Shown: positions 15,901 to 23,974, numbered from the stretch's first letter. The stretch is DNA of 39,255 nucleotides from Pseudomonadales bacterium (GCA_028281605.1 JANQJO010000079.1:1-39255), one strand, 5' to 3'. Notes: a model not told the origin generated them from the sequence alone. Numbers and translations: made by a program.

Positions 15901-18290
15901 TTAAAAGCTATTTGGATTTTTATGCTCTTCAGCTAAAACAAAAAAAAATAGCTTGCTTAAGTAAATTGAATTTATCTTTGCTGATTTTGAAAAAAGACGA
16001 TGTTGATCATTTGGAATATGAAAATTTTAAATATGTCTTTGATCAAGCTTTGACCTTTCAAGATAGGCTTTGGTTATCGATTATTGGGTTGCAAGCCAAG
16101 CCAAGCTGCCTGCCTTTTATCAATTCTTGTCAGTGTCTTATTGAAGAGAAAAATCAAATGATGGAAACTGAATTGCGTTCTGGGCTTCGAGAAATAAAAA
16201 TATTAGAGGAGCAGAATGATTTAAGGAAAATTTTCTCGCATAAAGGAGTTGGAGATCACGCAAAATTGCAGATTTGTTTGCTTAGATATGAGATATTGAC
16301 AGCATTGCTTATCCATTCAAACGTTCCTAAAGATCACAGTAAAACAATTACGAATTTACTGATGCAAGTGGGTGTTCGATTAGAGTCTTTTGAAGTTGAT
16401 CAATATAATAAGTTTTTTAAAGCTTTCGATGTCGCTATGCTTGAGAATTGGTTGCGGTTGATCGCATCTTACTATAAGAAATATAAGTATGAGGCGCTAA
16501 GGCTTTGTGAGCTTTATGGTGGATTTTTGTGTTGGGATAATAAGAAATTGATGCGCCAAAATTTTTTAAGTTTGCTAGACAAGCAAAAAAATGTAAGTCA
16601 GTCTGTGTTTCCTATTTTGGAAAAGCAAGCGTCTTGTGTGAACATTTTAAAAGAAGACCAGAGTTTTTTTGTTGATTGTATGAGGTTGTTTGTTGAAGGT
16701 TTAGAGGCCTTGAAAGGTAAAAAAGAGAAAGAATGGCAAAAAATTCCTGTTTTGATGAAAAGTGTATGTCGCTTTATAGGGAAAAAAGAGCGGGATGCTT
16801 TTTATTTAAAGTTGGTCGAGTATGCTTGTATTCCAAAAAACAACCCGCATGCTTTGAGGAAACAATTGACTTATGAGTTGGTGCAGCAGTGGAATAATTT
16901 GAACAAAAAAATTCCATCAAAATATTTCCCTTTGCTTTTTTCTAGTTACCTTCAGAGTTATAAGAGTAAAGGTGTTTGGACTTCTGAAGAAAGGCGTTGG
17001 GTTGTTGCTTTTGTTTCAAATTTAAGGCAAAGTTTGGAAGGCTGTGTTGTTGAACCCTTTCTTTTTGAGTGGGTAAATTGCCTGAAGGACTATTTGGAGT
17101 CTGCAGTGAAGATGGGTGGATTGACTCTAGAAGCTAGAACATCTTTGCATGAGCAGTTTACAGATATATTGGTGCAAATTTTTATTATTAATATGAGTAT
17201 AGTGTTAGAGAATGGTTATGTGGAAAGTGATGAAAGTGAAGATGCGCTTAATCCGTGCTCTGATCTTGCCAGAGAATTGTGTAAACTGTGCTTTCTTGAA
17301 AAGCAATATGGTGAAAAATTTCCTTTTCTGAAGGGTTTGATGCTTTGTAATTTAAGTAAAAACAGAAGTAGCTTGATTGGTAATTTTGAGAAGTTGGAAG
17401 ATTTTAGAATGAAAGAGTTAGGGGAATTTACAGATTCGAACGTTAATATTCAGAAAACAAGACTGGATGAGCAAGCGATGGTAGTGCTTGTATCCAGTTT
17501 GGAGCTGGCGCGTTCAAAAGGGGAAAAGTCCGATTTAGCTTTGCATCATATATTGAATAATTATTACCTGCATTTAATAGGGAATTATATTGCCATTATA
17601 CAGAAATTGGAAGAGGTTTGTGATGAGCGAGAGTTGATGGGAGAAAAGATATTGAAAAATGTTGCTAAGTGGTTGGCTGTAATAAGGCCAGAATTTCCCG
17701 AGAAGGTGAACAAGCATAATGGCAAGTCTCTGGTATACATTGGTAAGGTGATAGAATGTGAAATTCCTTGTTCAGTGTTAATGGGCAATGTTATGTGTGT
17801 GTTTTGTCGTGTATTGCAGCGTCTGATTAGTTTAGGTTATTGTGACAAAGTGATTCCAGTAGAATTTATGCAAAGTTTGAATAGAACTTTTGCGTATTTT
17901 TTACATAGTACTTGGTTTGGTTGGAGAGCATCTATGCAGCAACGTGTAGAAGAGAGCAAAGATAGCCAGGATGAGTGTGCGATAGTGGCGAAAAATATGA
18001 TCATAGCTTTTGTTAGGTATTTGCCTCTTGTTGTAGGTGGGCAGGATGCAGCATTGAATCACTTAAATAATGAGGCTGTAAGATCTGTTTTTGAGCTGAT
18101 AGATTCGCAATGGTTTGAGGTGGCTCGTGTGTTAGAAGAAAATCAGGCTCTAAAAGAAGAGCTGTTTGAAGTTGTTAACATGCGTCTAAAGTATATGTTA
18201 GAAGACCAACTTTCTTTTCATCAAGACTTACATAAAATAGAAGCAATATTGCGAGAGCGATTTGGTAGTAACAGTGAGGTTGAGGGTTGA
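12987..18290 (+). CDS. Giant 1767-residue protein with an N-terminal nucleotidyltransferase-like domain
   Basis: I do not recognise this protein as a whole. Residues 1-60 are Ser/Thr/Gln-rich and look disordered. Residues about 140-275 resemble a polymerase-beta-type nucleotidyltransferase core as in PcnB, CCA-adding enzymes or AbiEii: VVKGSLVEAF (G148, S149), then KDVDFYV with D166 and D168, and a possible third carboxylate D216 in CVDMVIDV. The rest (about 300-1767) is almost wholly predicted helical, rich in Leu, Lys, Phe and Cys, and may form a long repeat solenoid. There is no signal peptide and no clear membrane helix. The gene is very AT-rich. It overlaps the RING gene by 4 bp, and the L,D-transpeptidase starts 3 bp after its stop. 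Delivery into a host, or an abortive-infection-like role, are both guesses. Confidence 0.8.
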   Translation: MTVESSNTRNVLTSVSSQQCGVGSVKQPKATQECPARMDFIQPNLMAANSSGLSFASALVQEDSGNNIIKRYFSELLGSASQFCEKYNLDALINFIVRNKLQYFFNVDWKQLSDINVSVSNIANNIEEFLGWVQTNTRDNLNYVVVKGSLVEAFMQGGRDLSAVKDVDFYVSLKTRKSKETFLEILKNHIYGKIKKIDKDMDKVRFVGVKSALCVDMVIDVKGERAFDCASDLSFDVVNKTFVIVIDLQSKNAQGVCLFSPKTYVWLKELRLMGVSQKIGDIFKRFSQLQNKYENFGLLNPFFVKQLFSFYKKTGVEYVPGTNQVSVGDYFSTLSRENYFLVHFVRLLYLHECVSVRKGVDVKLSDEYRALLTSEFREAYLGAVQHCLESYYDENVKLERRQKRLSMRLENNNDDWKDLAEDEIESCSNRCKKILENISVLRKRYEHFSDDMVFKSLYAMVYSYSHDDLGELEKKFLCFARTAFDRVIDRFLKKYPLCVLFPSRTEKNIFHAMIEKIHFMNCTVFDIDKLVNNIDMLSSSESGSVGGCMQRVVWELMLFLYKLASCYKSVSYLNLCLKLGVDPDLVAVCTINWALKSSAPDQLMQVLFKCFSMTSEDQTQKFLSNSRILKAIRGCLYRVGIDTTQSALSLFLDVSERAFSNNLFVLSFDLLKIIAALIVHRDGVGIEPKPLLDLFVKLCARQECIKIAQKEYRPFGTYFESLEKYHKNVDIHKYLLEIAQHYKECCCSGVNLDGALSRLERFAAQLPTFKPSKAVKTTVIQMLGNCYVELMQHFVKLGQLDRLKQLLMTRFLKLEDKGFGFREGPLEAKLYDCMNAVFYNDVERFLSVKDSVVGNIVQSFNFHDLAIPQYLRWGAVTLQEVCSCLLQYHDYDYLILQLKKDLQVRDDSSSQKVLDEFLYKHYKQKNNTLKTLEYGLLISAVPEELDACLHQLIRSNSFHVDMLSEILSVDKIKSYLDFYALQLKQKKIACLSKLNLSLLILKKDDVDHLEYENFKYVFDQALTFQDRLWLSIIGLQAKPSCLPFINSCQCLIEEKNQMMETELRSGLREIKILEEQNDLRKIFSHKGVGDHAKLQICLLRYEILTALLIHSNVPKDHSKTITNLLMQVGVRLESFEVDQYNKFFKAFDVAMLENWLRLIASYYKKYKYEALRLCELYGGFLCWDNKKLMRQNFLSLLDKQKNVSQSVFPILEKQASCVNILKEDQSFFVDCMRLFVEGLEALKGKKEKEWQKIPVLMKSVCRFIGKKERDAFYLKLVEYACIPKNNPHALRKQLTYELVQQWNNLNKKIPSKYFPLLFSSYLQSYKSKGVWTSEERRWVVAFVSNLRQSLEGCVVEPFLFEWVNCLKDYLESAVKMGGLTLEARTSLHEQFTDILVQIFIINMSIVLENGYVESDESEDALNPCSDLARELCKLCFLEKQYGEKFPFLKGLMLCNLSKNRSSLIGNFEKLEDFRMKELGEFTDSNVNIQKTRLDEQAMVVLVSSLELARSKGEKSDLALHHILNNYYLHLIGNYIAIIQKLEEVCDERELMGEKILKNVAKWLAVIRPEFPEKVNKHNGKSLVYIGKVIECEIPCSVLMGNVMCVFCRVLQRLISLGYCDKVIPVEFMQSLNRTFAYFLHSTWFGWRASMQQRVEESKDSQDECAIVAKNMIIAFVRYLPLVVGGQDAALNHLNNEAVRSVFELIDSQWFEVARVLEENQALKEELFEVVNMRLKYMLEDQLSFHQDLHKIEAILRERFGSNSEVEG

Positions 18291-18292
18291 TT

Positions 18293-18772
18293 GTGAGGAT
18301 TAAAGTTAAGCTTAGTACCCAGTCATTGATGCTTGAAGATGGCCAAGGGAGTTGTGTTAGAAAATATCTTGTTTCTACAGCTAAAAATGGACCTGGCCAA
18401 AAAACAAATAGCTATTGTACACCTTTGGGTTTGCATATTATTCGTGCTAAAGTTGGGAGGGATCTGCCTGTTGATGCAGTTTTGATTGGTAGGCGCTGGC
18501 AAGGTGAGATTTATTCACATGCGCTGGCAGAACAGTTCCCCAATCGTGATTGGGTTTTAACACGTATTTTGTGGCTGAGTGGTCTTGAAAAAGACCATAA
18601 CAGAGGGGGGGATTGTGATACTATGAGACGGTTTATTTACATTCATGGTACACCAGAGACAGAGCCCATGGGGGTGCCTGCATCACATGGCTGTGTGCGT
18701 ATGTATTCTGCTGATATTATTGATTTGTTTGATCGCGTGCCTGTCTACACTGTTGTTTCTATTGAGCTTTAG
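18293..18772 (+). CDS. L,D-transpeptidase (YkuD domain), no signal peptide
   Basis: This 159-residue YkuD protein has the full catalytic signature: HGTPE at 118-122, then SHGCVRM with H132 and the nucleophile C134. YkuD enzymes form 3-3 crosslinks in peptidoglycan or attach proteins to it, in the periplasm. The N-terminus (RIKVKLSTQSL) carries no signal peptide, as in some short family members. GTG 18293 is chosen because GAGGG ends 6 bases upstream; a TTG at 18287 has no room for a ribosome site. The start lies 2 bp past the giant gene's stop, so translation is probably coupled. Its other neighbour, nagZ, also acts on wall fragments, and YkuD genes do occur beside nagZ in related genomes, so it is probably ancestral here and the accessory operon landed upstream. 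Confidence 0.88.
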   Translation: MRIKVKLSTQSLMLEDGQGSCVRKYLVSTAKNGPGQKTNSYCTPLGLHIIRAKVGRDLPVDAVLIGRRWQGEIYSHALAEQFPNRDWVLTRILWLSGLEKDHNRGGDCDTMRRFIYIHGTPETEPMGVPASHGCVRMYSADIIDLFDRVPVYTVVSIEL

Positions 18773-18818
18773 TTATGTTATTGAGTCTTAGTGTGATTGT
18801 ATCTTGGCTCTGATGAGA

Positions 18819-18879
18819 AACAGCCGTGAGCGATGTAATTTTCGTCACCTTAGGTGATGAAAATTGTATTTGCACGGTA
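18819..18879 (+). repeat. Palindromic repeat, copy D
   Basis: The unit begins AACAGCCGTGAGCGATG, has the stem AATTTTCGTCACC / GGTGATGAAAATT and ends TTGCACGGTA. Here the outer ends pair perfectly (CCGTGA with TCACGG). It starts 46 bp after the L,D-transpeptidase stop and ends shortly before nagZ, and might act as a terminator or RNA-stabilising hairpin. The peptide frame opens with GTG: VSDVIFVTLGDENCIC. Confidence 0.85.
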
Positions 18880-18916
18880 AAGTCGGAGCGTGTGCCGACA
18901 TGAAGGGGGAAGGTTG

Positions 18917-19933
18917 TTGAGAGGTAGAGTGATTGTAGATCTTGAAGGTACAGAAGTCTCAGCAAGTGAGCGTGATTTGTTATTGCATCCTGAAGTGGCG
19001 GGTGTTATTTTTTTTACTCGAAACTTTGTTACAGTTGAGCAAATACAAGCTCTGATTTCTGATATTCGTTTTATTAGACCCGAGCTTATTTTATGTGTTG
19101 ACCAAGAGGGTGGGCGAGTACAGCGCTTTAAAGAGCCGCTGACACGGCTGCCTGCTGTAGAGTGTTTACGTTCTTTATATAAAGTAGAGCCTGCTAAAGC
19201 TTGTCAGGCCAGTGAAAAGTTAGGTTACTTGATGGCTAGTGAGATGTTAGCCTTAGGGGTTGATGTGAGTTTTGCGCCTGTGTTGGATATTGATTATGGC
19301 CGCAACAGTGTGATTGGAGATCGGGCTTTTGGTTGTACAGCAGAAGAAATTGTTGTGTTAGCGGGTGCGTATATTGCAGGTATGAAGCGCGCTGGCATGG
19401 CTGTGACGGGTAAGCACTTTCCTGGACATGGTTATGTGACTTTGGATTCACATATAGAGTTGCCACATGATGAACGTGCGATGGAGTGTTTAGAGCAACA
19501 AGATTTGAGACCTTTTCAAGAATTGTGTCAGCAGTTGGACGCAATTATGAGCGCACACATTATTTATGATCAGGCTGATCCGTATGCTGCGACTTTTTCT
19601 GCTTATTGGTTACAGTGTATATTAAGGCAGAATTTATGTTTTGAAGGTTTGGTTTTCAGTGATGATTTGAATATGCAGGCGGCGCATATTGCCGGTTCGA
19701 TGCGAGACAGAGCTGTAAAGGCGTTAGAAGCCGGTTGTGACTTATTGATAGTTTGTAATAATCGTATGAGTAGTTTAGAAGTATTGGCAGCGCTTGAGTC
19801 GCGATCATTGACGGTGCGAAAAAGTTTAGCGTCTCTAAGGCGAGCGGCATTGCCTGATTGGTCGGGTTTTGCTGATAGTGATGAGCGTTTAGAAACTGTT
19901 GAGTGGATTAAGTCTGCGCTGCCTTTGCGGTGA
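18917..19933 (+). CDS. nagZ: Beta-N-acetylhexosaminidase NagZ
   Basis: NagZ is a cytoplasmic GH3 enzyme that removes GlcNAc from anhydro-muropeptides during wall recycling, downstream of the Slt reaction. From TTG 18917 the 338-residue protein begins MRGRVIVDLEG, matching family N-termini. It has KHFPGHG (166-172), the flexible-loop pair D177/H179 in LDSHIELP, and the nucleophile Asp in VFSDDLNM (249 or 250). TTG 18917 follows GAAGGGGGAAGG at good spacing; the earlier GTG at 18890 adds nine residues and lacks a ribosome site. In organisms with AmpC-type inducible beta-lactamase NagZ also produces the inducer, but no such gene is visible here. Confidence 0.94.
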   Translation: MRGRVIVDLEGTEVSASERDLLLHPEVAGVIFFTRNFVTVEQIQALISDIRFIRPELILCVDQEGGRVQRFKEPLTRLPAVECLRSLYKVEPAKACQASEKLGYLMASEMLALGVDVSFAPVLDIDYGRNSVIGDRAFGCTAEEIVVLAGAYIAGMKRAGMAVTGKHFPGHGYVTLDSHIELPHDERAMECLEQQDLRPFQELCQQLDAIMSAHIIYDQADPYAATFSAYWLQCILRQNLCFEGLVFSDDLNMQAAHIAGSMRDRAVKALEAGCDLLIVCNNRMSSLEVLAALESRSLTVRKSLASLRRAALPDWSGFADSDERLETVEWIKSALPLR

Positions 19934-19968
19934 GCACAGATTTTGGTTTTTATAGAGTATAATTAAAA

Positions 19969-21051
19969 ATGATAGAAGACATGAGATGGTTTGGCTCTGT
20001 TGTGACAGAATCAAGTCAGTATCTGTGGATTGTACAAGTTTTTTTGATTATATTTATTGCTTTATTAGCCAACTATGTGGCTAATCGTTCCTTTGGTCGT
20101 ATCGAACAGCGTTTAAAGCTAACGCGTAATCTTTGGGATGACGCTTTATTTTATGCATTGAAAAAGCCAGTCTCCATATTCATTTGGGTGATAGGAGTTG
20201 CGCTGGCAGCGCAAGTAGCTGAACAAGCTGTGGGGACATCCTTGGTTGATATTGTATTGCCCTTGCGAGATGTTTCTGTCATTGTTTTATTGGCTTGGGC
20301 TTTGATACGTTTTATTTCTCATGTTGAAATAAATATATTACAAACGGGGTCTGCTCAGAAGAAAAAGTTAGATGCTACAACGGTTCATGCGGTCAGTAAG
20401 TTATTGCGTATTTCGGTATTGATCACTGCAAGCTTGGTAATTTTGCAGTTTTTTGGTTACAGTGTTTCAGGGGTATTGGCTTTTGGTGGCATTGGTGGCA
20501 TTGCTGTTGGTTTTGCGGCTAGGGATTTGTTGGCCAATTTTTTTGGTGGGTTGATGTTGTATTTGGACAGACCTTTTGCGGTAGGAGATTGGGTGCGCTC
20601 CCCTGACCGAGATATAGAAGGTGTTGTTGAAGAAATTGGTTGGCGTTTAACGCATATTCGTACTTTTGACAAACGTCCTTTATATGTCCCAAACTCTGTT
20701 TTTGCACAAATTGCAGTGGAAAATCCATCTAGGATGTCGCATCGTCGTATTAAGGAGGTGATTGGTATCAGGTATGATGATGCTTCTAAAATACAAGGCA
20801 TCGTTGCAAGCGTGAAAAATATGTTGATTGAGCATCCTGAAATTGATAGTGGACAGACTTTGATTGTGAATTTTGACAGTTTTGCACCGTCTTCTTTAGA
20901 CTTTTTTGTTTATACATTTACAAAAACTACAAATTGGATACGCTTTCATGAGGTTAAGCAAGATGTGTTATTAAAAATCTTAAGCATTGTCGAGGAGTAT
21001 GAAGCTGAAGTGGCATTTCCAACCTCAACGGTTCATGTGTTGAGAGGGTAA
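19969..21051 (+). CDS. Small-conductance mechanosensitive channel family protein
   Basis: This 360-residue inner-membrane protein is of the MscS superfamily. Four or five hydrophobic helices come first (about 17-36, 69-88, 101-118, 145-163), then the glycine/alanine-rich pore helix GGIGGIAVGFAARDLLANFFGG (stated as two adjoining pieces, about 173-194), and a soluble vestibule with PFAVGDWVR, the VEEIGWRLTHIRTFDKR stretch and VPNSVFA. This is the extended-helix type rather than the three-helix E. coli MscS. Such channels release solutes on hypo-osmotic shock. It lies 35 bp after nagZ; TATAAT a few bases before its ATG may reflect a local promoter, though the leader would be very short. Confidence 0.9.
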   Translation: MIEDMRWFGSVVTESSQYLWIVQVFLIIFIALLANYVANRSFGRIEQRLKLTRNLWDDALFYALKKPVSIFIWVIGVALAAQVAEQAVGTSLVDIVLPLRDVSVIVLLAWALIRFISHVEINILQTGSAQKKKLDATTVHAVSKLLRISVLITASLVILQFFGYSVSGVLAFGGIGGIAVGFAARDLLANFFGGLMLYLDRPFAVGDWVRSPDRDIEGVVEEIGWRLTHIRTFDKRPLYVPNSVFAQIAVENPSRMSHRRIKEVIGIRYDDASKIQGIVASVKNMLIEHPEIDSGQTLIVNFDSFAPSSLDFFVYTFTKTTNWIRFHEVKQDVLLKILSIVEEYEAEVAFPTSTVHVLRG

Positions 21052-21101
21052 ATGCCTTTAGAGGGTGCTGATGGAAAATAGACTTAGGGAGGTTTAATGT
21101 T

Positions 21102-21659
21102 GTGGAATTCATGCGATCATTAGAGAAGATGCAAGAAAGGGCTGATTGTTTGTACACTGAGTCTGAAGTTGAAACAGCTATTGATGTGTTGGCAGAGCAG
21201 ATCGTGACAGAATTGGCGCTGGCTAGAGCGAATCCTCTGGTTTTATGTGCTATGAAAGGTGGTTTGGTTTTTTGTGCCGCGTTGCTTAAGCGTTGGGTTT
21301 TTCCATTAGAGCTTGATTATGTTCATGCTACTCGATATAAAAGTGAGACTAAAGGGGGGCAGTTACAGTGGTGTATAGAGCCTAGTATCGATTTAAAAGG
21401 TAGAATAGTATTAGTGGTTGATGATATTTTTGATGAAGGAAAAACTTTAAGTGAAATCGTGGCGCGCTGTGTGTCTCAGCAGGCAGAAAAAGTTTATTCA
21501 GCCGTTTTGGTAGAGAAACAACATCAACGAAAAAATTGTCAGGGTTTTAAACCGGATTATGTGGGGTTGCCAGTTGAAGACCGTTATGTAGTGGGATGTG
21601 GTATGGATTATCAAGGTTATTTTCGTAATCTTAATGGTATTTATGCTTTAGCAGATTGA
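21102..21659 (+). CDS. hpt: Hypoxanthine-guanine phosphoribosyltransferase
   Basis: This 185-residue purine salvage enzyme converts hypoxanthine or guanine plus PRPP to IMP or GMP. The type I PRTase PRPP loop VVDDIFDEGKTL is at 105-116, LCAMKGGLVF near 48-57 is the pyrophosphate loop, and VGLPVEDRYVVGCGMDY near the end matches the purine-binding hood of HPRTs. GTG 21102 is chosen because GGGAGG lies ~9 bases upstream; ATG 21111 is too far from it. It precedes the methylthioinosine phosphorylase by 25 bp, so hypoxanthine released by that enzyme can be recaptured here. Confidence 0.92.
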   Translation: MEFMRSLEKMQERADCLYTESEVETAIDVLAEQIVTELALARANPLVLCAMKGGLVFCAALLKRWVFPLELDYVHATRYKSETKGGQLQWCIEPSIDLKGRIVLVVDDIFDEGKTLSEIVARCVSQQAEKVYSAVLVEKQHQRKNCQGFKPDYVGLPVEDRYVVGCGMDYQGYFRNLNGIYALAD

Positions 21660-21684
21660 TTTGATTGGTTGAGGAGTTTGGGGG

Positions 21685-22464
21685 ATGCAGTCTATTGGTA
21701 TTATTGGGGGAACAGGCTTTAATGCGTTGTCAATTTTACAAAACACGAGGTTGCATCGTATTAAGAGCCCTTATGGTATGCCTTCTGGTGATTGTATTGA
21801 AGGAGATTGGATGGATTGTACAGTGGTTTTTTTAGCTCGTCATGGTCAACCGCATCGCATTCCACCGCATGAAATCAATTATCGAGCTAATCTCTATGCT
21901 CTTAAAACATTAGGCTGTCGGCAGGTAGTGGCTGTCAATGCAGTGGGAGGTATCCATCCTCGAATGCTTAACCCTGGGCATTTTGTAGTGCCAGATCAAA
22001 TGATTGATTACACTTGGGGGCGTGCGAGTACCTTTTGGAGTGATGCAGAACATAAGAGTGAGGCTCAAGTACTCAAGCATATTGACTTTACTGAGCCTTA
22101 TTCAGCGTCTGTCCGTGCGGCTTTGTTGCGGTCATTGAGACTTTCGAAACAGGCCTTTCATGCCCAAGGTGTTTATGGTTGTACTCAAGGCCCAAGGCTT
22201 GAAACCAGGGCAGAAATCGAGCGCTTAGAGCGTGATGGTTGTGATGTTGTGGGTATGACGGCGATGCCGGAGGCTGCTCTGGCTAGGGAGCTAGGTTTAG
22301 AGTACGGCAGTTTGTGTTTGGTAGCCAATGCTGCGGCTGGTAAGTCGTCAAAGTCTATTGGTGTGGATGAGATACGGCGTGTGTTGAGTGAATGTGAGCA
22401 TCGAATCACGCAGATATTGGCTCAGGCTGTTTTAAACCTGTTGTCTGTGGGCGAAAGTAAATAG
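21685..22464 (+). CDS. mtnP: S-methyl-5'-thioinosine phosphorylase (MTAP family)
   Basis: This 259-residue purine phosphorylase belongs to the MTAP/PNP fold, with the IIGGTGF phosphate loop at the start, RHG...HRIPPHEINYRAN (His and Asn active-site region), NAVGGIHPRMLNPGHFV, QGPRLETRAEIERLE and VGMTAMPEAALARELGL. It aligns closely by eye with the P. aeruginosa PA3004 type, which cleaves methylthioinosine (formed by deaminating methylthioadenosine) to hypoxanthine and methylthioribose-1-phosphate. Its partner hpt then salvages the hypoxanthine. The nagZ-hpt-phosphorylase grouping is also known from Pseudomonas-like genomes. Specificity for inosine over adenosine substrate is inferred from this resemblance. 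Confidence 0.9.
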   Translation: MQSIGIIGGTGFNALSILQNTRLHRIKSPYGMPSGDCIEGDWMDCTVVFLARHGQPHRIPPHEINYRANLYALKTLGCRQVVAVNAVGGIHPRMLNPGHFVVPDQMIDYTWGRASTFWSDAEHKSEAQVLKHIDFTEPYSASVRAALLRSLRLSKQAFHAQGVYGCTQGPRLETRAEIERLERDGCDVVGMTAMPEAALARELGLEYGSLCLVANAAAGKSSKSIGVDEIRRVLSECEHRITQILAQAVLNLLSVGESK

Positions 22465-22569
22465 AAGGTTGTGTCTTTTAAAGATAGTTTTGGTCAACTC
22501 CTTATTGAAACAACATATTCATACCCAAAATTTTTTCGCTAACAAATCCTAAAAACTACGGAATCGAAT

Positions 22570-23841
22570 TCATATATTTTTCCTCACTTGATCATTTGCA
22601 AGTTCAAATTTCAAATCCCAAGGCATAGCATAGATATTACGATCAACTTGGTATAAATCTTGTCCTAAATAAACAATTAAGCCGGGAGCAACTGATAACT
22701 TTGGATAAGTTTCTTTAAATGCGTGAATACCACGTGCATCTTTTTTTGTAATGTGCGTTTTCGCTTTAATTTCGATAGGAAAAAACATGCCATCTTTTTC
22801 TAGAAGTATATCGACCTCTGCTCCAGAGTGCGCCCGCCAGTGGTATAATCCTACAGTATTTTGACTGGTCGTGAGTTGTTTTCGAATTTCGCAGGCAACA
22901 GCACTTTCAAATAAAGCACCCCATTGGGGGTGGCTAACCAAAGCTTTGTGGCTGGAGATATACAAAGAATGACAAGCCAGACCACTATCAAAAAAATAAC
23001 CTTTCGGTTTCCCACTGATTCTTTTAATGGTATTACCTGAATAAGCCGAGAGCTCAAACCATTGATAGGTTGCCTTTAGAATTTCCAACCAACGTTGTGC
23101 AGTTTGTGGTGTGAAGCCAAGCTCACGCCCAAGTTGGCTAAAGTTAATCTCTTGAGCGGTAAGAGCGGTGACCAATTGGTAAAAACGTCTGAATTGTTGT
23201 AAGTCTCCAATATCTGAGTACACGCGAACGTCACGCTCTACATAGGTTTGCATATAAGACTGATGAAATGTGCTGATTGCGTTGATGGGTAGGCTCAGCG
23301 CTTTTGGCAAGAACCCACGCCAGATTTGTTCTAAACTGGGTAGATGTGCTAATGAATTTCCAGAGAGTTGTCCAGCCCGATCAAAGTTTTCAAGCCACGT
23401 AATGACCCAGGATTGAGTTTCGTCAACGGCATTTGCAGATTCAATCAGTGAGAAAGGAAAAAGATCGAAAATCGCACATCTTCCGGCTAAGCTTTCTGAC
23501 AAGCTTTTCATAATATTCCACTGTTGAGACCCCGTGATCAAGTATTGCCCTGGAATCTGGTCATTTTTATCAACATATCGTTTAATGATAGGCACGAGTT
23601 CCAGTGCATACTGAATTTCATCTAAAATGATCGGTGATGTGTTGTTATCAAGAAACAATTGTGGATCAGCTTTAGCGCCTTGAATGTCCATCACAGGATC
23701 AAATGTGACGAGAGGTATAGAAGGGTATAAATGCGTTAATAATGTTGTTTTGCCAACTTGGCGAGCACCTGAAAGAACTATCACAGGGAAATGATTGAAA
23801 AGATGGTCTAACTTATTATGAATTAATCGTTTTTTATACAT
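22570..23841 (-). CDS. AAA-family ATPase with DUF4143 domain
   Basis: From ATG 23841 this is a 423-residue protein of the common AAA_14 plus DUF4143 family. Walker A GARQVGKT is at 25-32 and Walker B IILDEIQ at 71-77; a sensor ITGSQQ follows at about 104-109. The C-terminal half has the DUF4143 pattern, ending with HWRAHSGAEVDILLE and FFPIEIKAK, a restriction-nuclease-like D-E-K arrangement. The family is widespread, patchily distributed and of unclear function. An ATG at 23875-23877 in the same frame adds 12 residues encoded by a perfect palindrome; family proteins normally begin MYK, so 23841 is preferred. The gene lacks the strand bias of both neighbours, which suggests recent arrival. Confidence 0.88.
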   Translation of the reverse strand: MYKKRLIHNKLDHLFNHFPVIVLSGARQVGKTTLLTHLYPSIPLVTFDPVMDIQGAKADPQLFLDNNTSPIILDEIQYALELVPIIKRYVDKNDQIPGQYLITGSQQWNIMKSLSESLAGRCAIFDLFPFSLIESANAVDETQSWVITWLENFDRAGQLSGNSLAHLPSLEQIWRGFLPKALSLPINAISTFHQSYMQTYVERDVRVYSDIGDLQQFRRFYQLVTALTAQEINFSQLGRELGFTPQTAQRWLEILKATYQWFELSAYSGNTIKRISGKPKGYFFDSGLACHSLYISSHKALVSHPQWGALFESAVACEIRKQLTTSQNTVGLYHWRAHSGAEVDILLEKDGMFFPIEIKAKTHITKKDARGIHAFKETYPKLSVAPGLIVYLGQDLYQVDRNIYAMPWDLKFELANDQVRKNI

Positions 23842-23846
23842 TCTTC

Positions 23847-23875
23847 GAATTTTAATGATGCTATCATTAAAATTC
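23847..23875. promoter_or_regulatory. Perfect 13-bp inverted repeat at the AAA/DUF4143 start, possible operator
   Basis: GAATTTTAATGAT (23847-23859) and ATCATTAAAATTC (23863-23875) are exact reverse complements around GCT. It lies 5 bases upstream of the preferred start codon, over the ribosome-binding region. It could bind a dimeric regulator or fold in the mRNA and block translation. Confidence 0.5.
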
Positions 23876-23974
23876 AAGCTTTTATTAAAAAATCCAATTT
23901 ATTCAATAGATTAGAATTATAAAATCTAGGATGTTCGGGCCAACCCTCAATGGAGAATTACCCCCTCCCTCAAA

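Noticed and set aside
20457..20801. Minus-strand frame inside mscS
   Set aside because: It is antisense to the conserved MscS pore and vestibule coding sequence.
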